Of a DNA stretch of 64,000 nt, positions 30,697-41,636 are shown one piece after another (position 1 is the stretch's first letter; the number at the start of each line of letters is the position of its first letter). The position numbers were made by a program, and so were the translations under genes. Source of the DNA: Porpolomopsis calyptriformis. Its lineage: Eukaryota; Basidiomycota; Agaricomycetes; Agaricales; Hygrophoraceae. The DNA is taken from the NCBI GenBank assembly GCA_951640195.1, contig OX621176.1, positions 806,001-870,000 on the forward strand, in the 5' to 3' direction. Under the pieces are notes generated by a model that saw only the letters and a program-made list of their open reading frames with translations, was not told where the DNA came from and did no database searches.

Positions 30697-30740
30697 GAAA
30701 AATATATATATATATTTTTCATGATGCTCTTCTGCATCAT
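30697..30740. repeat. Two adjacent palindromes in family C
   Basis: A perfect 24-bp palindrome with a central AT run lies at 30697-30720, followed at once by ATGATGC-TCTTCT-GCATCAT (30721-30740), a perfect 7-bp stem with a 6-nt loop. Both lie just inside the 3' LTR of the element. Confidence 0.8.
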
Positions 30741-30859
30741 ATAATATTTTTTGTCATATAGCAAAGTGGAGCTGAGCTATACTCCATATACTCCCACACT
30801 GAATTAAATTCCAGGTGGTTAAGCCTTCCCCTCTAAAAGAAATTTCCAGAGGGAGAGCA

Positions 30860-32640
30860 TGTAGTTCTATATGCTTCCGTAACTGCCTTCTTCATCTGAA
30901 GGCTGATTCAAAGCATATGCTTCATCATTATCAATAGCAGACATATACTCATCTGCCTCATTATTGGCTTCAGCAGACCTATACTCATCTGCTTCGTCTT
31001 CATAGCCAGCAGACATGTATTCATCTGCTTCTTCAATATACACAGACTGTGTCTCATCTGTATCACTAGCACATGCTGAGTTATATTCCTCAGCACTCTA
31101 TGCATCATCACCATAGTCAGTGATTTGTTCATCTGACAGGGTATTGTTGATGATACCATCCTCTTTATTGTCTGAGGATATTTTTGTAATGAAAAAGATA
31201 CCTATGGTACCTCAAAGTGGTTGCACAGAGACATACTTGTCCCTTTTAACTGACTCAGCATTAGTGAACAGGTTTTCCTCATTATCACTATATGATGCTG
31301 ACATGGCACATACCCTCACTGTCTCTTGTGAGTAGCAACTTACTGCCTGCTCTAGTGCAGTTAGCAGTCTAGATGCATACTGCAATACTTCAGTTGTGGT
31401 TATAGCACAATCCCTAACAGTGGGCTGTAAACATACATCAGCAGTACTAGTCTGTACCGCATTCATGTCATCATCACTGTCATCAGCAATGGATGGGAGG
31501 AGCTGATTCACATCAACTCCTGCCTTATACAACTTGTACAGTTTGCATTTCCTCATCTATCTGGAGAGGGTGTTGTGCATTTTCATAATGGATCAGACTG
31601 ATCCATTTATTTTGCCTTAGTTAAGGGCTTGCCACATTGCATTGGCAATCAAGTTCTCTTCTGTTACTGACAGAGTTCTTTTATGAGGTTGAGCATCTTT
31701 ATGATGCTTTCCCCTCTGAGACAGGGTTGTTTTGTGGTCATTACTATATTCATAACCCCCATTACTACCTTGCTAGGACCATTTAGTCCTTGGCCAGTAG
31801 TATTTATATTGAGCATTGCGCTCACCCCTATGTAACCTCCCACTTGATTGTAGGTGGGTTGATTTGCATGTGTATTGTAACACATAGCTGAGGTTGAGGG
31901 CACAGGCTGCACCCTATTAGTAAGTTGATTGCTACGCATACTTGCATAGCTCTCAGCTTTGATGGGTTCAGCTATACCTGCTATTGGTTCAACCCTTTCA
32001 GGTAACTCTAACAGTATTGCTGCTGCAGCAATTCCTGCTATTGGTTCAACCCTTTCAGGTAACTCTAACAGTATTGCTACTACAGCAATTGTGTTGGTGA
32101 TAGCAAGAAGCACTTCATGCATTACTCTGTTTCCAGAAAGCGCAATTGCATTTACATCTTTGGAGACATCTTCAAGCATCCCATAACAATGGTTACACCT
32201 TTGGAGGTGTTCTTCCCCTTCTTGGAAAGTGTTACAGCTTGTCTGCCATTTCTCAAGATCAGAGCCATAAGGCTCATTTCACAGCTGGGATATACCAGGC
32301 ACCCAGTGTTCAATCAAATCTAATCCCATTTCTGGGTTCAGGTCCTGACCACACTGTCTAACAGATGGCCAACGGTATTCTCCACCTTGTAGATGAACAC
32401 TGTACCCCATAGGTACTTGGTCAGGTTTAGGCAACAAATGCACCCAGGAGTGCGTTACTTCCTGGGAAGTAACTGGTTGTCCAAACGTGTAAGACATTCG
32501 GGATGGGATTGAAGCAGGATCCATGTCTGGATCCTGCTGGTGGTACCACTGCCATTCAAATAGTGGCAGTGACACATCACAGTAGTAGGCATGACGTCCA
32601 AGGGATGCGCATTGTTAGTGGGATGTAGAGGGTTGAACAT
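30860..32640 (-). pseudogene. Unrecognised coding region of family C
   Basis: Minus-strand readings that look protein-like: MSLPLFEWQWYHQQDPDMDP... HSWVHLLPKPDQVPMGYSVH (32575-32279), KWQTSCNTFQEGEEHLQRCNHCYGMLEDVSKDVNAIALSG... (about 32270-31664), and an acidic MRKCKLYKLYKAGVDVNQLL (31556-31212). They lie in different frames, so introns or frame changes are likely. A 57-bp unit is repeated in frame (31977-32033 and 32034-32090). No retroviral domain is visible. This may be a captured gene or a very divergent gag. Confidence 0.4.
31977..32090 (-). repeat. 57-bp direct repeat, two copies
   Basis: CCTGCTATTGGTTCAAC... starts at 31977 and again at 32034 with very few differences. It encodes a repeated ILLELPERVEPIAGIA segment on the minus strand. 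Confidence 0.85.
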
Positions 32641-32659
32641 ACCTACTATGTATGTTTAC

Positions 32660-33223
32660 CTCTTCATCTACCTCCTCCCTCTCCAGCCATGCTTGATAGC
32701 AGTGATGCGAGTGCATCTGGCTGCTCTCTAGTTGAGGAGGTCACCTAGCTGATACCTCATGTCATTTGCAATATTGTCTATCATCATCAGTGTCGATGTT
32801 GGAGCCATTTGGCTTGTCTTGACATTGGTGACATTGTCTGTGGTTGCAGCAATAGGATCCAGAGCCATACAGCTCATTGTGAGGTTGGGGGTGGGAGCTA
32901 TATTGCTAATTATCTACTTCCAGGGACATCGGCTACTTCCTGGTCATTACATTCCACCTACAATGCCTTCCATTGTCATCTCTGTTGCTTCTGGAGTCAT
33001 TGGGCTTGTTGTGGCATCATCAACATCATAGTAGCAGTAAATGGAGCTGTGGGGCTCATTGCATGGTTGGATGCAGGAGCTATAGGGCTCGTGATCATCT
33101 ACATCCTCATCCTTATCCTCATCCTCATCCTTATTGGGCCACTTCCCCAAGGCTATGTCCTAGCTGTAGATGTCATATTGTACGTATGGGGGGCCATTGG
33201 GCTTGTGGACAGACCAAGGGATG
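32660..33223 (-). pseudogene. Acidic repeat-containing stretch of family C
   Basis: Minus-strand reading MGKWPNKDEDEDKDEDVDDHEPYSS... follows a run of ATCCTC repeats on the plus strand (about 33104-33133). It could be part of the C coding region between the B solo LTR and 32640. The hydrophobic plus-strand readings here look like shadows of the repeat. Unrecognised. Confidence 0.3.
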
Positions 33224-33591
33224 TGTTATGATTTGGTAGTCAAAGGTTTTACTTCTCACATTGGAGGGGCTAATAGGGAACAGAGATTTGACTAAAGAGT
33301 GGGGAGCTAACTAGGAATCGAACTTAATTTACTGACTAGAGGTCAGGCTTTATATACTAACTACCTGAATCACCATGAGTCAGTCGTAAGGACAATTACA
33401 AGGTGGAATTCAGAATATGACTAGTGAAGAGTCACGAAAAGAATAGTGAAAGCAGAATGTGACTCGTGAAGAGTTGGAAAAGGAATACATGTGATCAGTC
33501 TCTATATATAAAATGGTAAGGCAGAAGGGTAAGTGGAATAGAGACTAATCAAGTATGACTAAAAGAAAAAGAAAAAAGTACATCCGTGATA
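33224..33591 (-). repeat. Solo family B LTR inside family C
   Basis: Reverse complement of the B LTR (TGTTATGATTTGGTAGTC... CCGTGATA) flanked by GGATG at 33219-33223 and 33592-33596. At 368 bp it is about 42 bp longer than the LTRs at 17270 and 23551, because a GACT-GTGAAGAGT segment is duplicated (about 33418-33475). It is the scar of LTR-LTR recombination and shows family B was active after C inserted. Confidence 0.93.
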
Positions 33592-33596
33592 GGATG

Positions 33597-34192
33597 TAAG
33601 TCCCATCCATGTCATACTCCACATCATGTGGAGACTGGGCCCAACGTGGGCAGTGATGTGCCACCTTCTGTGCCTCATGCTGGCCTTGTTGGCCTCCATT
33701 GATGTCTCTGGGGACTTCATGCCTATGAGAAGGAGAGCCGTTGGGCTTTGTGAATGTAGGTGGTAGTTGTTGGAATCATCATTAGACAATGATGTGGCAC
33801 CTCACATGCCTCGTGGTGGCCTCAGATAGCCTTGGATTTGTCTCCATCAGCTCTACATTGATGTTGGAGGGAGCCCTGGGGCTCTGGGAGGTAAGCACTT
33901 GTGATATGCGAGTGCAACAGGGATGAATGTCGTTAATGATATGGCACATCTAGTGCCTTATCAACATCATTTCTGGCCCTGCTTCAGTGCAGGGACCTTC
34001 CTGAAGGTGGTCTGGGGCCACCTTGGTCTTGATAGCATAGTTTGTACATGCTGGTGGTAAATGTGAGGGGGACAGTGTCGGTGTTATTAGGATTGGTGTT
34101 GGTGGCTGTGCAGAAGTTAAATGACATTGTTATACAACATTGTTGGTGCTTGTTTTGGTAACCTAACAGACTATGTTGGGTATTCAAAAAAG
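33597..34192 (-). other. Family C leader and 5' coding debris
   Basis: Reading from the 5' LTR on the minus strand: CTTTTTTGAATACCC leader, then a short ATG reading MSFNFCTATNTNPNNTDTV... and, after stops, SPETSMEANKASMRHRRWH. No known domain. The leader start CTTTTTTG is shared with family D. Confidence 0.35.
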
Positions 34193-34394
34193 TGTAAGAG
34201 TTCAGACACTTGCCTTACTCAAAACTAGCTGAATATAACTAATATTGATTAGAGTTGCATAGACCTAGTACAAGCAGTAAAAAGAACTACCTAAATAAAG
34301 GTAAATACTGACTATGTACTACTCTTTGGTACAAATACCAACAAATAAGGATCACATCCTTATAACTGCTCCTATAATGGTCATATCTGTTATA
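34193..34394 (-). repeat. Family C LTR (right, 5')
   Basis: 202 bp, same orientation as 30391-30602. Its last seven bases (TGTTATA) double as the start of the H LTR. Confidence 0.82.
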
Positions 34395-34752
34395 GATGCT
34401 TCACTTTTTCATTGTCTTCATTGACTTTCCTTCTTATCTAATCTCCCCCCTATCTAATCATCAATCCTCATAGATTAGAGGTGATTATGCTATTGGTTGT
34501 TAAAGACATGCTCTGCAGCAGCTGTGCAAGGCTATGCAACTAGTTAGCATTTGTCAGCTGTTCCATAGATCATCTCTGTAGCAATCACTATCACAATTGA
34601 GACTCAGGTAGATATAAGTAGAGTACAGAATGCTTGTACTTCCCTAGTCTTGATTATCAACATTGTTTCCTCTATCTTATATAATAGACTCTTTACTGTC
34701 CCCAGCAAAGCTACCTGAGACTTTGACTGCTGACATAATAATATCTGTTACA
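34388..34752 (-). repeat. Family H LTR (365 bp)
   Basis: TGTTATAGATGCTTC to ATCTGTTACA, with a TATATAAGA-like box on the minus strand (about 34675-34685, read TCTTATATAAT). Homologous to the remnant at 8808-8980. No matching target duplication; the left end is fused to the C LTR. Confidence 0.6.
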
Positions 34753-37593
34753 TAGGGGTAATTGGGAGTCACACTTACATCACTTGGCACTAGGTGTGGG
34801 TTTGATGCAGTGCATGGGTTGATTTCAAGGGCATTCCACATGCTTACTAGATCCTAGGCAAGGATCTAGTAGCCTCTCGTACTCTCACCATCACCTGTAT
34901 GATTTTGGTTGTGGTTATTTCCTTATCATAGAGTTGCCTGATATCTGTGGGATTAGGAGTAGGTACTTCCTGGTGTGCACCTCACCTAAGGGTCAATCAA
35001 CAAGGCCTGATTCTCATGCTTCAGAAACAGCTGGTCCTGGAATCACAAACTTGGGATAACAGATAGCATGAATTTTATTTATATACAACTAGATTTATAT
35101 ACTGCATGGGTATGCTGCATCAGCAATGGTTGCCACCATCAAGGCCATTCCTTATCACATCTATAGTAAAAGCACATTCTCCGTGTTATATACATCTTGC
35201 AAAAATGGCACTTCAAGAATAAACCCTGAAAGAGGGCCTCAGATACAGTATGCCTGGACCTGTGATATCATTGAGTTTTAATAACAGTGCGAAGTCAGTC
35301 TCTTTGCATATTTCTGGAGTGAATGCTTGGATGGTTGTCAAACCCACAGCTGTGTTATAAATGAGAAAGCATCAGCTAAGGGAAATATCAGAGACTTACT
35401 ATCAAAAGATGGCAATACTGTAGGAGCATTGACTAGTGCTTTGACTGGCATAGTCACCAAGTCACCTGTTTGCTTAGTAAGACTTGAATAGAACCTGCAT
35501 AGACCTAACAAAATGAGAGTGATGCAGGGTTTGCAAGATTAGATTCAAGTCTTTGCCAATGCAATCTTCAAGGTCCTAGAGCTTATAGGCTGTAGCCAAC
35601 TACAATTTGGGTATAAAAGGCCCAGGTGGAACCATACTTGCTAGAGGGAATGAGGCAGCATTCAGGATGCCGTATCAGATAGGTGCTTACTTTGTAGTAG
35701 AAACTGCTTGACATGGAGTCCCCTTTGGTTGTAAAGTGTCTCAATACAGACTGTTCAAGCAACAATACTGTGAATCTATATCCATGATTATTGAGACAAA
35801 AATATGCACCCCAGTATTGGCATTAATCAGTTGCGCATGCAGCAACATACTGGCCTGTGAATCACCCTGTAAGTTGCTACAAAGATGGATGCTTCCATGT
35901 AGGCCATTTCATCTGGATCTGCTAGTGAAGCACACAAGCAGCAAGGGCTATAAAAATCATGCATGCATCAATATTCATAGAGACAAGAAGGCCTAACACA
36001 TTTGCCCATTTCGTCAATTGGCCTGTTGTATCAAGTTAGAATTACAGGCATACCATAGTAGCTATGCATCAAAGAAAGCTTCTCACTAGAACCATGTCTT
36101 CAGACTGTCCATATCTTGGTCATATTGAAGTACAGATGGACTTATGATACTGGTATTGACAGATTGGCAATAATGAACTCTGCGGTAGGCTTGGACATTC
36201 AGTGTTGGAGACTTGGGAGTCAATAGCTCCCTTAAAGAAAGCTTGGGTTCTAGCCAATGTCGAGGTGGATTCAGAGTTGTTGGTGCATCAACATTGCCCA
36301 GCTGGACTTGCATGAAACTTTGCATTTGTTCAGGCATAAAGTAAGCTAGAGTCAATTGGTTCATTATATATTCAAGCATAAGGGAGGATGGGTGACTGCA
36401 GGACTTGTAACCTCAGCTAGATGGAGTACAAATAAGAACAAGTACTCTAATTTGGCTTATCAATACTTGTCAAATTATGTTATACACAATATTTATGGTG
36501 TTTTTTAAGACTTGCTTGCCCATTCACCATTCGCACATCCTTATGAGTATTTTTGACCCAGCATTCAGTCTTGAGCTCTCTCCTGGGGTCCTGGCTGACC
36601 CAGTATTGGATGCACTTGGTTTGGAGCTCTTTCCTAAGATCTGGACTGACCCTACTGACTCCATTATTCCAGTTGATCTGAGCAACTTGCTGCCTACCAG
36701 TGTTAAGCTTTCTGTTAGTGTCAAGCCACCTGTCAGTGTCGAGCTTCATGTTCCAAGTCTAGGCACTAGTTTGCACTCAGCTGCCTAACAGTGTTGCTCC
36801 CACTTATCACCCTATTCTCATACACCACTGATATCAACACCCAATGACACACCACTATCTACCAGTTCTGACATCCCTCCAATAGTCACATCACAGCAGA
36901 CCAAGCAAAGTGACCTCAGTCCCAGAACCTGAGAAGTGATAGCACTTGCAAAAACACTTTATATAGCTAAATTAGTTGTAAATGGCCCTTCATGGCTAAT
37001 GAAGCATGAAAAAGATGAAAAGGCTTGTGGTGTTTATGCACAGGCTCAAAGCCAGCTTGGATTGGATTATATGTTCCAACCTTCATCTTGCAAATTAATA
37101 ATGTTATGTGTCATTACCTAGCTAATATCATTGATAAAAGTATTTTGGCTACAGTAAGGACCAGGTCTCCTTTATCTCAATAGGTTATTCACTGCCTTAT
37201 AGATTCAGAAAGCGTACAGCTCTATGATGAGCCATTTCAAAGCCACCTGCATTTATGTTTGTCACAAGGACTATTGAAGGTCATTAATGCAAACGGTGAA
37301 GAAGTTGACCCCCCAGCTGCAGTTGTAGCTTCTTGTGTTGCATACTTAACTAGGCCTGACCTCCAGTTTCTTTGCAAAAGCACAGACTCTCATGTAAGTC
37401 TATGACAACCACATTCAGAAAATTTCTTACATATCTATAGGGCCATTGATGAGGGTTTGACTACCCAGCAATCTATAAGGTTCTCAAATGGCTACTCTTC
37501 CAGTTGACTGGATGCATTGGGCTTTGGCACTTGAGGAAATTCATGGGGAAGTTTGCCTTGAATTCATTAGCATTCATTGGCTCTGGGGTAAGC
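34753..37593 (+). pseudogene. Decayed gene-like region with intron-like junctions (unrecognised)
   Basis: No known domain. The best-supported part is on the plus strand: 36477-37121 in one frame (FDPAFSLELSPGVLADPVLDALGLELF..., then IALAKTLYIAKLVVNGPSWLMKHEKDEKACGVYAQ), a stretch ending DLQFLCKSTDSH at about 37393, an intron-like GTAAGTCT to CTATAG gap (37394-37440), and DYPAIYKVLKWLLFQLTGCIGLWHLRKFMGKF up to a GTAAGC donor-like site where X2 is inserted. Two TGA triplets just after the acceptor look like CGA decay. The first 1.7 kb shows only short readings on either strand (for example minus 36379-36086). Confidence 0.35.
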
Positions 37594-38826
37594 TATTAGG
37601 TCTGAAGTTTCAGAGTTTATATTGGAGATCAGAGATGCGTAAACATAGGACTTGGTTGATATTCTGTCTACAGATACAGAAAGAATGTGGTACTTATATA
37701 CCTGCTAGATAATGATATCTGAGACATGATGATAATAGAGTGTATCATAAGTAAGAGACATGTGAAAAGTCTGGAGTGTTCAGAGTTGTTGGAGTTGTCA
37801 GAACTGGGATGTAACAGTATCTCCCTCTCAAGGGTGAGCCCTCAAGACTGCATACTGGACTTGACCATATTTGGTAATGACTAAGAAATTGGAGTTTAGG
37901 AATGTGGCAGAATCTTGGAGAATTGTTGGAGATTAAAATTGGAACATATATAATGGGGTCTGGTTAACCACTCTTCTTCATTAACAATACCCACTCACAA
38001 AGAGATCTAAGCCCAACTTGCACAGCTGCAAGTCTAGCTCAAAGATGAAGAATAATGAAAGTGTGGGGAAGCAGAGAAATGAGTGGAGGAAATTCGGAGG
38101 GCAGAGGAAGAGCAGTAGTTGGCAGAGGAGTGGTGGGCAGCCAAAAAGGCAGCTAAGGCTGTAAAAAAGGGGGCAGTAAGGAGGGCAAAGGAGGCAGCTT
38201 AAGCAACAGAGCAGATGGAGACAGTAGAGGAAGACAGATCAGGCCAAGAGGCCATGATTAGAAGGCCATAAGTGATTCTTTTCTATTCATTTTACTTGGT
38301 AGTTGACCAGAGTTTGTTTAGGAGGGCTCTGTGTGAGCCTTGCACCTGGAAGGGGTTAGTGGAGGAGTGCGTGTGGCTGACTAGACAGGGGAAGGCCTGG
38401 AGCTGCACTGCCTGCCAGCTTGTGAAGGGCAAGTGTTGGGTTGGGGAAGAACCTGTGAAAAGGAAACAGGCCCAGACTGCCACAGAGGAACTGGAGCATG
38501 GAGGAAAAAGGTGATGAGGGAATGCAGAGTCAGCAGAGATGGAGAAATTGAGGAGGAGTTACAAGGAGTTTGGGGGGAGATGAGGAAGATGAGGATAGAG
38601 ATGAAAAGGATGAGGGAGACCATGGAGAGGACAGAGGAGTTGTTAGATAGGGACTACAAGGATAGTGGAAAAAGTGAAGAAAGCTCAGAGGTGTTGGAGA
38701 TATTGGAGATGTCAGAGGAAGTACCCATAAGAGTTGTAGAGTTAGTCCCTTCAATAGAATAAATAACAATTTTTTGAATTAAAGAAGAAGAATTGAAAGT
38801 GAAAGAATTCAATAGAGGGGTCTGGG
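37594..38826 (-). mobile_element. X2: truncated second copy of family X
   Basis: 3' LTR at 37594-37816 (starts TATTAGG, a decayed TGTTAGG), polypurine tract, then the antisense-ORF region colinear with X1 16939-17269 plus 23877-24560, without the B insertion. It stops abruptly in GGTCTGGG at the D-minus LTR. It shows what the X1 region looked like before B inserted. Confidence 0.9.
37987..38762 (+). pseudogene. Antisense ORF of X2 with six-Cys cluster
   Basis: The start codon is decayed (ATA). The coiled-coil part has several stops. A possible intron (about 38272-38320, ending GTTTGTTTAG) precedes LCEPCTWKGLVEEC-VWLTRQGKAWSC-TACQLVKGKC. The pattern is C-x2-C-x8-C-x11-C-x2-C-x6-C, followed by KRKQAQTATEELEHG, a Met/Glu/Arg helical part and a tail ending in VELVPSIE before TAA. 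The readable strand is opposite to X gag-pol, as in X1. Confidence 0.55.
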
Positions 38827-39021
38827 TGTAAGGGTTGGGGATAAGTTATCACACTTTGCTCAATACCAGGATATGCACAGAACTAATGTATTGGGGCAAT
38901 CTAGTAAAAGCAGGAGTGGGATATAAACTTATTGTTTACCTAAGCATAACCAGTACTTAAGGTATCTGGTACAAATATGTACAAACACAGCACGGTGGCT
39001 GTATGTAACATATCTATTACA
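38827..39021 (-). repeat. Family D 3' LTR (D-minus)
   Basis: TGTAAGGGTTGGGG to ATCTATTACA, paired with 49188-49382. Followed by the polypurine tract at 39022-39033 and the GGCTTAAC/GTTAAGCC hairpin at 39034-39060. Confidence 0.93.
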
Positions 39022-39161
39022 TCCTCCCCCTTTGGCTTAACTGCCAGGGTAAGTTAAGCCTAATAGCCAGGCAGAATACATACAAAACAATCTATATATT
39101 ACATAGAAAGGACTAAGAGAAACAGAAAATAAATGCTGTAGTAATACAACTGCAGTGATGA

Positions 39162-41421
39162 CTACATTCATCCATAGTCCATTGGGACATCAGGTAGCTC
39201 TGACATACTATCAATATGTTCCTGAAGCGAAGCTAGCTCAGGTTTGGGGATCGGCAAGCCAAGTGATACTTGCTTGCTATCGCTGCCTGGTAGCGCAGCG
39301 CTGTCTTATGAATCGCGCCGTGAACAGCGTTGTGAAGTGTGGGATGAGTCCCAGCTATGAGGTGGTCCATGCTCAGTGAGCGTGTACGTGATTTGTCCAC
39401 ACTGAGTGAATGAGTTAGATGCATCAAACGCATCTTGGGTGATCAGGCCCGCGGATGGGGTGACAGACTTGTCATTGGATGAGATATGAGATGGGGGACA
39501 TTGGCAGGGATGTCCGTCTGGGAACCATGTGTCATTTCTGTCACGAAGTGACGACGGAATGCCATTCCTTGCTAATGTATTACACACAGACTCTCTGTAC
39601 ATCTCGAGGGAGGGTGTCCTTGAGCCATTGAAAGGCATAGACAAAGGCGTCATCCGCCTGTTCAAATGTAACACCTTGTCCAGCAAAGAATGGAACAAGG
39701 GATTGTTCCATAACATTAGGTGATCCAGAGTACCAGGCTAGTTCTCTGGGGGGTTCTGCAATGGACAGGTTCGATCCTGTCACAAGTGAGCGATAGCAGC
39801 CAGGCATTCCAAACAGGAGGGCTGCTGCTCTGATGTATTGCAACCGTATCTGGTCGGCGTCTGTCAATGATCCAGCAGGAGCATGGGTCTTGGGCGACTT
39901 TGGTTTATGTCAACTAACCAAAAGCATCCTGTGGAGGCTTCGTAGCAAAATGCTGCCATCTTGTTCCAAACGCACTCCAGGGTGGGTGGCACAGCAGTTT
40001 ATGTAAAACTAATGAGCCCACTCTTCCAGGGAGCTTGTGGCAGTTGGCTGAGAGAGGTTAATCCATCTAGGCACAGAAGAAGTCAGCACCTGTACAGGTG
40101 CATTGGTGGAATCACCTGAAGCCCAGGTGGGAACTCTCCAATTGATTAACGTGATGTGTTGAGCATCCGTTCTGCTCTCTTGAGGAGTCGCCTGTGCTGT
40201 TGTGATGAACGATCACACAAGTTTGAGAGCCTTGTTATTGCCTGATTCTTGGGCTTGAATGAACAGAGCATGCTATTGGCACACGTTGACTGGGTATCCA
40301 CGGTCATCCGCAGATCGAGTTCCACGCAGAGGGGGCAATCCCATTGCTTCATTTTGTCGTGCTGCTTCAATGCTTGTGCCAACCTGGATGGTCTGGTCAA
40401 TGGGTGAGTAATGGGCCCCAGTAGGGATGCTGGGCCAAGCAGTGATAGATGAGTGCTTCTTGCACTGTTTGATTATCTCACCACTAGGGCCAGATTGATT
40501 ATTCACTCCCGGATCTGGGAGGTTTAGGAACTCAACATACGAGTTGGGATGAAGGCAAGCCTTCAATTCCTCATTCTCTCAAATGAGTTGGGGGAAGCAT
40601 CTCTTGATGTATGCGTTATCCTCCTTGTTGAGGTTTTCAAACATCAGGCCACAGCCCACTAACTCATTGTCCAAGTATGGATTGAAGTGTTCCATATCAG
40701 CTCTTCATTGAGCCTCCTCGTCGGTTTCCTTTCCCTTGCCCTTGTCTTGGGCAGAGGAAGTCTTGGTCACAGGGCTGGCCGCCCTTGTGTATTCTGACAA
40801 TCGCAAATGTGATTCCTCAGTATGGGAGCACTTGCGCTTTCCTAGCGATTCAGCTTCGCTAGCATCATTAGACTTATTTAGCTCAGCTATAAGCTGATTG
40901 GCTTTATAGAGCTCATCTTGAGTTCATTCATAACAAGCACAATAGTAGTCACCATTATCTTGAGCCTTCTCAAGTGAGATGGTTAGGTTTTGGATCTCTG
41001 TGACGAGTTCCTCTTGGTGTACCTTGTGGCAGTCCTCAAATGCCTCTTTCAATGAGGCATCTTCATATACACTGTCTTCGATGACATGCATTACATAGTC
41101 TTTGCAGACTTTACACCTCTGGTGACTGGAGTGTATCGCGATGTTGATGGTGCTGTTACACACCCATGTTTTCAGGGGTAACTCTGACGAGTTACTTGTG
41201 TTTTGTTGAGAGCAGTGCTCTCTCTCCCCTTCAGAAGAGGGCCCACACCATGTCTGGCGTGGGGATCTGATGACTTCGTCGGGACCAGCTATTAGCTGAT
41301 CCCCATTGTCTTCCACTGTTTCCAGTGGTCTCGGGTCTACAGGGCAGGGGCTTGTTCTTACACTTGTGGGCATGTTGTTTTCATTCGACATTGTCATACA
41401 GGGTAGAAAAATTTCTACCAT
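39162..41421 (-). pseudogene. Family D third ORF (D-minus copy, about 750 codons)
   Basis: Minus strand, starting MTMSNENNMPTSVRTSPCP at ATG 41398 or at the ATG at 41421, in one frame to about 39610 and then, after one frame change, to TAG 39162-39164. Parts: Ser/Thr/Pro-rich N-terminus; CNSTINIAIHSSHQRCKVC (41157-41101), a possible C-H-H-C-C metal site; coiled-coil-like KEAFEDCHKVHQEELVTEIQNL... DELYKANQLIAELNK; a basic Ser-rich linker; MEHFNPYLDNEL; LITAWPSIPTGAHYSPIDQ; LINWRVPTWASGDS; FYINCCATHPGVRLEQDG; YIRAAALLFGMPGCYRSL. Stops are few and mostly TGA/TAG. It occupies the env position but has no env features. Not recognised. Confidence 0.72.
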
Positions 41422-41636
41422 TGTTTTTTGTTTATCGTGCTTTTATACAAGTTATACTTAGACTTGTAGCATCATTCTGGTGCCTCTAATTACCCCAATT
41501 GGGGTGAGTCCACCACTGGACCAGGTATGTCTGGTCCATTGATTGCCGATTAAGGCAATTATCAGTCGCACTCAGTTTAGTGTGCATACAAGGTGTGCTT
41601 GTTGGCATGCCTCAAGGCTCTGAGTGTGGTCGGCAT

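Larger units (their letters stand above)
30391..34394 (-). mobile_element. Family C short LTR element, no recognisable pol
   Basis: Direct LTRs at 30391-30602 and 34193-34394 (both TGTAAGAGTTCAGACACTTGCC... ATCTGTTATA). The tract beside the left LTR (30603-30620, minus strand AAGGGAGGA) is the polypurine tract, so the element reads on the minus strand. About 3.6 kb internal including a nested solo B LTR. I find no protease, RT or integrase motif. No target duplication is evident (TTGGG versus GATGC), and the right LTR overlaps the start of the H LTR by seven bases. Confidence 0.72.

Noticed and set aside
31977..32090. CRISPR-like or satellite repeat
   Set aside because: Only two direct copies with no spacers, inside a coding frame.
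32759..33231. Plus-strand ORFs predicted to be membrane proteins (Ile/Leu/Val-rich)
   Set aside because: The composition comes from the ATCCTC-type repeat and low-complexity DNA; the minus strand is the coding strand of family C.
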